A program made the position numbers and the translations under genes. Shown here piece after piece: positions 42,501-50,000 of a stretch of 50,000 nt of DNA; the stretch's first letter is position 1; every line of letters begins with the position of its first letter. Origin of the DNA: Botryococcus braunii (Eukaryota > Chlorophyta > Trebouxiophyceae); NCBI GenBank assembly GCA_002005505.1, contig MVGU01000106.1:247501-297500 (forward strand), given 5' to 3'. The notes beneath the pieces are model-generated. The model was not told the DNA's origin and ran no database searches. It saw only the letters and a list, made by a program, of their open reading frames with translations.

Positions 42501-45500
42501 ATGACTTGCCGATCGCAAACCAAGGAGCTGGTCAGAACGCGCAGAGTCAGTCTTATTTTGCGGCTTCTGATCTTCTGAAGAAACATCAGACTTGAGAGGA
42601 GATTGTAGACTAGGAGTGGACTGCTCAGCTTCACCAACAACTTCTGACCATTTCCTGCACAGCAGTTATACTCGGGTCATCCCACGGAGGCCCACTTCCG
42701 GAGTGAGAGGACGTGTGAAAAGTACAAGCGTCCTGCTCACATGCCTGCACACTGTTTCTCCATGGGCGTGCTTGGCCCCTTCTTACATTACATGGTAGTC
42801 ACCACTGTGGAAGGCTACCAATCACATGCAATTCAGGTATGTCTGAAATGGCAAAGGGTCCACCTCAGATGCTTTCCCTGCTGGATTAGAGAAAGATTTC
42901 CCAAGCGCCTATGGATGATGTTGGCAGACAAATGTACTGAAAAATAGCAGGTCAAGCAACCCAGACCCCTCTCAAGATGTCATGTAGACAGCAGGTGCAT
43001 ATCAAGTACTGTTCAGCTCCAGGATTGATCAAAATTGTATTCAATGAGAGTGTGAAGCAGAAACCTCAACATCACAGCTGGTTAGCATGGTGAACACTGG
43101 TCTAAGGCAGGGAGCAGTGACAATGGATTTGCAGACTTGCAATACATCGGCATAACAGGCCCAGTCTTACCTGTTCCTCAACCGCACAGTAAAGGTGTAA
43201 AGAGCGAAAACCATCAGAATGCTCCCCACTACTACTCCAACGGCAATCCCTACAGCTTCGTTCCTTTTATGCATCCCTGTGCACCAATGTTGGTTTCCTC
43301 AGGGGATTTTTGAACGAGGTACAAACAGAAACTGATAATTGGTAATGAAGTCCAAACTGCATCTGGACCAGTCCCAAGCGAGCTGCACGTAAGGGTGATA
43401 ATAATTGCAGATCTTAATTACCTGTGGGAGATGTAGACTGAAGCACCGCAGGTGGTGTGGGTTGTGGGGGCTGCACGTAGGGGATGGGATTATGAGTGAC
43501 AGAGGCACTTGGAATAAAAACCTCCGGTTCAAGCGGCATGGTACTCAATAGTTGCACTTTTGTGATGTTCACGCCATACTTTTCCATGCTCTGCTGTATG
43601 ACTGTCCCTTTCACCATTTCTACAAGGCTGTCTTCTATTGTTGTGAGATGCTGGACATCTGGTGCCTGCAATGGCAGATGCTTAATACTGCATAATACGC
43701 CACTTACTGGTATGAATTCAATGATAGATGCTTGCATTTAAAGCAACAGCATAGTCACCGCAGGCTCCTATTATTCTCTATTGATTGCTGATGGAGGTCA
43801 TTACACCTTAACAAAAGAAGGGTAGGGTTGGGAGGGCTGCTGACTACAGTGATATGGCAGCTAGTACGCTGCCAGCATTCAGACAGCATTTTGCTGGATC
43901 TGAAACACATATCAGATATGCAAGGACCTTACTGTGACACGAATTGTTATGTCGGCCGCAATAGGTTCATATGGAGTAACTCCTGGTGTAGTCTCCCCTT
44001 GCATACGCCGGCGTCCCATCAGGGTAGCAAAAGATTCACGGTGAGGCATGGCCCCTGAACTTGGGGGTAACACTGGAAAGAGGGCAGATGGTGCTGGTGC
44101 AGAAACTGGAGGGCTTATCTGGTCTACCTCTGGTTGCAGTACTTGTGCTACCTGTAGCCAGCGGTGGCCAGCAATGTCAGTTGTTTACCATATCCGCCGG
44201 TCATATCTAAATGTTCGTTTCTGCAGGGGGTTTTGATAGGAAAGAAATATTGCTCCGCACCTGTACAATATACACATCTTGCTGTGGCACTTGGTTGAGG
44301 CAGCTCGCCACTGCACCAGTTAACGTGGCAATCTCATTGGGTGTCAAAGGTAAAATGTTTGTGCCCGTGAGCCGCACCACTGCCTCCAGTGTAGGTGATG
44401 TCACATTTGCTGGGCCAAGCATGCCCTGCACCTTCCAGTCAACACTTAACCCCTGCTGGATCAAGCAATATAAGACCGATGCAGACATCTGCAACTCTAT
44501 CATGGGCTAAACAGAAGACTACTTGCCTGCATGGGATATTCTAGATTGCACGTGTTCCCCAAATCATCCACCGGGGTGCATTTCGTGCTGTTTGTTGTTA
44601 TTTGGCACAAGGCAAACCCCGCCTGCTGTGGAAGCTTCCCGCACAGCTGATAATTCCCTGGCCGGACCCAAGCGCTTTGCAAGCTTGGCAAGCGTGCCCA
44701 GGAGGCAGGTAGGTGCCCATGAAGTACATTCCAGTGGAGAGCAACCACCCTGCAGCACAATTGACATGCCAATCGAAGGTGATGCCAAATTCTGAAGGTA
44801 TGTGCATAGGTCAAGAACGGATGAAGATATGTTCCACGATATCGGCATGATGACAAGATGAGTTTGCTGGCCAACTTACAGATGACATCCCTCCACTCCT
44901 TACTGTCTTTATGCAAATCCAACTTCTTGATTAGGGTTGTTCGTAGGCCTTGTTCCTCTGAGAGCCTTGATTGTCCTTATAGGTTAATGCTTTCCGTGTC
45001 TGTTTTGCATCATACCACATAGATTACCCTGCCGTTGCAAACGATTGTATCCAACTAGAGATTACATGGAACCCATGGATGATGTGAAATTGTGAAGGTC
45101 ATGCCAAGTTATGCCAATTGGCTGAGCTAGTTAGACACCCCACCCATCAGTGCAAATTCGCATGGTGGAATCTCGGACCCAAAACTTCTCAAAAACAATT
45201 CTGTGGCAAAAAGGAATTCCCTCCTGAAAGAGAAACTTGGTACCGAGAAGACTATACACGCATCCCTATGCAGTACAGGCAAAGACTCAATACCTGAGGT
45301 CCAAGAACCTGCCAGGCAGGCCCCAATCTGCAGGAAGCTCGCCAGTTAAGGCATTGCCATGCAGCAGGAGTTCCCGTAGCGACCTGAATGCACCTTTCGA
45401 TCCCCATGATGCCGGCAATTGACCAGACAAGCCATTGTAGTCCAAACGAAGCTCCTAGGAAGAAAATGACCGTCAGCTCCTTTGCCAAAATAGGGCTTGC

Positions 45501-47511
45501 CTATAAGATAACATGTTGAAAAACAAAGTTACCTGTAGCTTAAGAAAACCGGCACTTTGACCCCATTGCTCTGGCATACTTCCATTTAAACGGTTTCTGT
45601 CAATACGCAGCGATCTCAGACTTGGAAATGCGCCGGCGATTCCCCAAGAAGCGGGTAGGCTGGATGCTATAAAGTTGTGTGTCAGCCATAGGGTCTGCAA
45701 GAGAGGAAATGCTCCTTGTCTACCCCACTCCTGCACGCCATTTCAATGGTGAGTGACACTCGAGTGTCTTTAGATTCTGATTCATGCTCTAAGGCTATAA
45801 GCCACATTGCAAGCTTGAATTGCTCCAAGGCAGACCATGGACATCTTGGGTCTGTATATCCTAAAGCGATCGCAGCTCAAGGCTCCTGCATGCAACTTCT
45901 CTTTTAGACAGTCTCCTTACCGCTGGCAACGTCCCTGTGATCATGTTGTTGTCTAAACTCAAAGTCAACAGCTGCTGAAACACGTCTGGCGCTCCCCACC
46001 CATTTGGCAGACTTCCATGGAGGCTGTTGTGCGACAGTATCAACGCCCTCAGCGCTCTAAGACCCCCGATGTGGTCCCATGAAGACAAGGGGCCGCTTAA
46101 AAAGTTGTTCTGCATGTGCAGGGTTTCCAGCCTCGGAAATGACTCATTGCTTGCCCATGACATGGGGATGCCGCCCGAAAGCTTATTGTTATCCAACTTC
46201 AAATCCTGGACCATTAAACAAGAAATTCAGCACTTACATGGACAATAAAGGACTGAACTTGCAAGGACAGCATTGTGATCATCCAGAGCTGCCTGTACCA
46301 AGACTGCTGAATCTTGTCACCTCCCATAGCGTACGCATCAAACCCGATCTTTATGTCCTACACACCTTCAAAAGAGGGAATGACCCTGAAGAACCCCATT
46401 CTCCTGGCAAAATGCCAGTCAGCTCATTTGAATGCAGATTGAGGGCCAACAACTGCTGCCAGTTGTGCTTGTTACCCCAGCTGGGGGGGAGGTTCCCAGA
46501 GAACTGGTTCCTGGCCAAAAAGAGCTGTTGAATCCCAGGTAATGTTCTATTGGTTCCCCAGGAGCTTGGCAGGCTTCCAGACAGTTGATTCCCAGACAGA
46601 TCTCTGCGTCAAGAAACAATTACAAGTTATTATATCATTGATGTTGCATGCAGGAGGATTGCGGCCAACAATAGCAAAAGCTTTCTTACATTAATTGAAG
46701 GTTTTGTGGAAATGTCTCTGTCCCCAACCCAGAAGCCAGCTCCCCACTGAAAGATTGGTTGCCCAGCACCCTGAAAAGCAGCAAAAAGGACTTATAGTCT
46801 TGCTATTAGGCTTGCTATAGTCCTGCTTATTCTTCATGCTGAGCCTCACTCAAAACCCATCCGTTCCCCTATACAGGTAAAGCATGTTGGGCCATACAGC
46901 GCTTGAAGCTGGTCAAGGTCCCACAGCGCTGCTGAGAAGTTCCCCTCTGCTTTAACTGGACAGCGATCCGGTGGGCAGGGCAGTAGCCTACATAAACACC
47001 CATGTTCAGGTGGTTTGCAACAATGGGGAGCATTGCAGTATTGCGCACTGTTGTGAAGGCGTGACATACAATCCAGTAACTCTACCCAGTGAAGAACACT
47101 GAACGCCGGTCCAAGTACAAGGTGGTGAAGTACTGTCCCAGCCATATAGGCTATTGCTAGTCTTGAAGTCTGGCCAGTTGGTAACCGTATCCCTCCACTC
47201 TAGAAGCGCTGCTCCTGTGTTTACAGGCGATTTGTTAGACAATAGCACACTACAGAAGGTTGCACTACCCTTTGTGGATCACAGAAGAGGATTCTGCCAC
47301 CAGCATGATAGATCCTTGCCACTATTTCGATTTATGTCGGAATGCTTTCATCCCAAGAGTTCTCCTTTGAGGCAAATTAAGCTTTCCATAAACCACAGTA
47401 GATGCGGAGGAAAAGTCACTCACTGTCACTGTCTTCGTTCCCGCTCCAGCCTCTTTTGAATGTTAGAGCCACAAAAAAAGCTGTCAACCGTATGCAACCC
47501 CTGCTACGCAT
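39513..47511 (-). CDS. LRR receptor-like protein kinase, 21 exons
   Basis: Single-pass membrane kinase, about 1341 aa. Exons 5' to 3': 47511-47424, 47214-47070, 46987-46898, 46770-46690, 46603-46366, 46205-45921, 45730-45533, 45454-45294, 44749-44527, 44488-44261, 44151-43933, 43665-43422, 43276-43171, 42654-42309, 41983-41768, 41672-41538, 41399-41293, 41073-40911, 40676-40632, 40375-40254, 40098-39513 (stop). All phases close. Order: basic/hydrophobic signal peptide; LRR N-cap with ALLEWRD and CTWTGVQC; about 13 LRRs with an LPxxWG ending; Cys-bearing C-cap; two small extracellular modules (exons 10-12); transmembrane segment [20 protein letters not shown] (exon 13); Ser/Pro-rich juxtamembrane region; kinase with GTGAFGK (950-956), VAIK (K971), E985, HLDLKSNN (D1064, N1069), DVG instead of DFG (D1082), APE (1107-1109); Pro-rich tail. 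TKL-type motifs predict Ser/Thr activity; ligand unknown. Intron 9 has a GC donor. Confidence 0.92.
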
Positions 47512-48853
47512 GCATCCCATGTGGAGGTCCTTCGGTTGCCCTCAATGTCGGTGGGTCCAGCCACCCTTGAACTGCTACGAATTATCCCGGGGACCAGACA
47601 ATAGTAGTAGTTTCAAGCACATATGATGTGAAATTGTGTTGGAGCATGTGAGTTCCCTTGTTTTGATGAAGGGTGCGGGTCTAGCCACACGTGCAATCCT
47701 GCTAGTCAGGGTACACTCATGACTTTGGTAGTACGATTGCCTTGATATAATTCCCATTTTGCTCCAAGATAAGCATTTAGGCAATAGTGAGAAATCCTCT
47801 TTACTCGGGGAGAATTTGGAGAGGTATCGACAGCCGAACTTTTGTGTGTTCGGGCAAGGGTGTTTAAGCTAGTGTCTCCTTAGACACGGTCCGACTCGGA
47901 ACCGTACCGTACGATCCGTTCCACGCAGGGACACTGGTGAGTCACGTGGTGACACTGGTCCCGGTCTCTGCGAGTGAGAGCTCCTGCACTGAGTGTCGCG
48001 GTCCCCGGTTGTCTCGGTCCACCAAACACTCACCCACACTAATTAGTGTGCTAGCTGTGCTAGCTGAGCTAGAAGCACTGGCTCCCAGACAAGGACTCCC
48101 ATTACCGACGTGACAGACGCCCCTACTCTTTCTCCAGGAGGGAACGGAAATTTCCAAAACTTGGTGCCCCGCCCTGTGCACTGGTCCCCATCCCGGTCCC
48201 CATTGTCCCAGCCCACCAGGGATAGACACGCAAGCTCCCTTTCCAGGAGCACTTGATCCCACTACCACTATGACCAAGATCCTCACTATTTTGCCAGAAT
48301 ACGCATCAAGACCTAGTGCCCTGCCCCATCGCGAGTCTCTTACTGCGATGGGCCAAGTCGTGGACGCCGTGCAGCGCTAAGAGCCAGCTATTTAGGACTC
48401 GAGCATCAGGTTTCTGCATCCTTTAATGCATCTCGCCATTTAGTGTCGTGCAACACCCAGGAAAGAAGCTGTGAAGTGGCGTAGGCACAATGCGCACGAT
48501 CACTTTAATACTGTCCTGCTCACTATCATAGGTACAGATCAGCGCCCCTTACAGCAACGACAGAAAGAGCATGCCATTCATGGGGACTGCTTGGCAAGTT
48601 AACAAAACAGTAGGTGTATAACCAACCGCTCCAATGGAGCACCCAATTAAAGAACAGTGAATTGTACACGTGAAGCGTTTTCTCAACGAAGATATGCTGC
48701 ACTTCTCATCTATAGAACAAGAAAATAATGTCGTAACGACGGAGGTGGCGGCCCGCTGGCGGGGAACCCTCCGGCCCCGACAGCCGCGCATGTACCGCCC
48801 ACGAGACCGTGCATGTCAAACTCATGCAATAGAGTACAATCATTGCAAGGCAT
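47512..48853. other. Upstream region of the kinase gene, no gene recognised
   Basis: Minus-strand frames here (up to 114 codons) show no domain. The stretch 47920-48250 is rich in repeated GACACTGGT/CCGGTC elements and contains the perfect 14-bp palindrome ACACTAATTAGTGT at 48036-48049. Confidence 0.4.
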
Positions 48854-49324
48854 CTATGATGGCACATCAACACATAAAAGAACGAATTTGATCAATAGCG
48901 TCCCAATCCATAGATCCGTTAAAGCTAGAAAGCAATGTGATTGCTTCGTTATAGCGTGATGCATTTGACCGCACTGCGTATAATGTAGAATTCGTGGATT
49001 ATTACAGTCTCTACACTTCAATCTACATATATAAGGGTCAAAGGGTATGGACTGGGTGGATTCAACAGAGGGACCAGGATGGGAAGACAACACAAAAGCA
49101 TTCCAAATGATCAGAGATATGCCGTCAAGACCCACAGCTCGCACAGCGAAAATATCATCGTCTAATCCTGGAAAGATTAATGATTTAGCCAGGGAAGGTG
49201 CGTCTTGACTCAAGCAACACCTGGAGGACATCACAAGGGCCACCCTAAGTTGGCTCTGAAACGAAACCACCTCTGTCGTGCTGCCCGGGATTAGCTGTGA
49301 CCCTAATTGCCTCTTGCCCTTCAA
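48854..49324 (-). CDS. Unrecognised ORF, 156 aa
   Basis: Single open frame from ATG 49324 to a stop at 48856-48854. It includes an acidic/hydrophobic middle (FPGLDDDIFAVRAVGLDG), a CRLKCRDC cluster and a hydrophobic C-terminus (ALTDLWIGTLLIKFVLLCV) that could be a membrane anchor. No family recognised. It is divergent from the ORC3 gene. It may be real or chance. Confidence 0.25.
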   Translation of the reverse strand: MKGKRQLGSQLIPGSTTEVVSFQSQLRVALVMSSRCCLSQDAPSLAKSLIFPGLDDDIFAVRAVGLDGISLIIWNAFVLSSHPGPSVESTQSIPFDPYICRLKCRDCNNPRILHYTQCGQMHHAITKQSHCFLALTDLWIGTLLIKFVLLCVDVPS

Positions 49325-49342
49325 ATTCTTATAACGAGGACG

Positions 49343-50000
49343 ATGTTAGGTATCCCTGAGATTTTGCATACGTGTTTGACATAGTATCCTAGTCGTGCAT
49401 TATTGGCAGATTTTGCTATCAAGACCACGTGCTTGAGCGTGCATTGGGTTAACAGCACCAGATACCAGCTATACAAACGGATTAAGAGTGATTTCTCTTT
49501 CCCACAGAATGCTTCCTGACAGCTTTCCCACCACTTTACGCCGAGGAACCCCGTGATTTTAGGCGGAAGCGCCTGAAAGCCTTGCAGTCAACGTGGGAGG
49601 GCTTCCAACAAAGAGTTGAGGTGATGTATGTTTTGCCAGCAACGTTTGTGTGGGTTGTTATGCTGCATGCATGCCATCACTTAAATGCTACCTGGGTCAT
49701 CCACGTCTGGTCCTGGGAGAAAGTTCCTGAGCATCTAGTAGGTTGGTATCAAAGCCAGTGAATCTACGGTAGATGATGTACAACTTACTCTGCATTGCAG
49801 GAAGTCCTTGAAACTACAAACCAAAGCACATTCATGCACTTGACTCAGTTCATCTTTGACCAACACATCCAAGTAAGGCCAGCAAAAAGGCTGTGCACTA
49901 GCGCCTCCAATCGCTTGATTCCTGCTGCGATGGGCATAGCTGGTGGCGTGAACTCGACTGACCACCGACAGACATTTCCCAATCTAGTGGCTTTTCTACA
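49343..50000 (+). CDS. ORC3: Origin recognition complex subunit 3, N-terminal part (runs off window)
   Basis: Part of the six-subunit complex that marks replication origins and loads the MCM helicase in the nucleus. Exon 49508-49620 (after TTTCCCACAG, ending GAG|GTGATG) encodes a basic helix-like start containing CFLTAFPP and RRKRLKAL. The next exon begins at 49801 after TTGCAG and stays open to the window end; it contains STFMHLTQFIF, then IPAAMGIAGGVNSTDH, the segment matching the conserved ORC3 'IPTAALVLGVNVTDH' region, and TFPNLVAFL. A tiny first exon ATG-TTA-G at 49343-49349 followed by GTATCC would join in phase and give MLECF; this start is tentative. CAAGTAAG at about 49871 looks like a donor but the frame reads through it into the conserved region. 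Confidence 0.8.

Noticed and set aside
49873..49901. GTAAGG donor and CTAG acceptor in ORC3
   Set aside because: It would be a 29-base intron and would break the frame. Reading through leads directly into the conserved ORC3 segment.

Overview
This window is nuclear DNA from a eukaryote, most likely a green alga or streptophyte alga. Four things support this. The genes are split into many short exons by GT-AG and occasional GC-AG introns. The threonyl-tRNA synthetase is the TGS-less type known from cyanobacteria and plant organelles. There is a receptor-like kinase with 'LPxxWG' leucine-rich repeats. There is also a Ty1/copia retrotransposon whose primer site copies the anticodon region of initiator tRNA-Met. 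The species cannot be named from sequence alone. No prokaryotic signals, CRISPR arrays or rRNA were seen.

Layout: 1-663 holds candidate minus-strand exons of an unrecognised gene cut by the window edge. 1242-9136 (+) is an 11-exon 5'-nucleotidase/UshA-type metallophosphoesterase gene whose introns are filled with CA/TG/GA/CT microsatellites. 10984-14059 (+) is a multi-exon, unrecognised, probably secreted protein. 14060-17700 is poorly coding, with a hairpin and weak exon candidates. 17713-18375 carries two minisatellites. 18323-27814 (-) is a complete 13-exon organellar-type threonyl-tRNA synthetase of about 697 aa. 28417-29044 (-) has unrecognised ORFs. 29101-35784 (-) is a young copia element with unequal LTRs and a single in-frame stop in gag. 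35900-38340 has a large GA/GT microsatellite and weak coding. 38340-39080 (+) is a small candidate two-exon gene. 39513-47511 (-) is a 21-exon LRR receptor-like kinase of about 1341 aa. 47512-49342 is mostly non-coding with one ORF. 49343-50000 (+) is the 5' end of ORC3.

The genes are unrelated housekeeping or signalling genes and do not form an operon or cluster. The exon models were joined by hand from splice motifs and reading phase. In the nucleotidase, the synthetase and the kinase the phases close across every junction (one acceptor in the nucleotidase is ambiguous), which is strong internal support. The most unusual material lies in three places: the retrotransposon (half-tRNA primer site, LTR asymmetry, amber codon), the repeat structure (exon-derived duplicates, a dispersed 37-bp motif, dense microsatellites), and the kinase ectodomain. 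I found no convincing wholly new multi-gene system.
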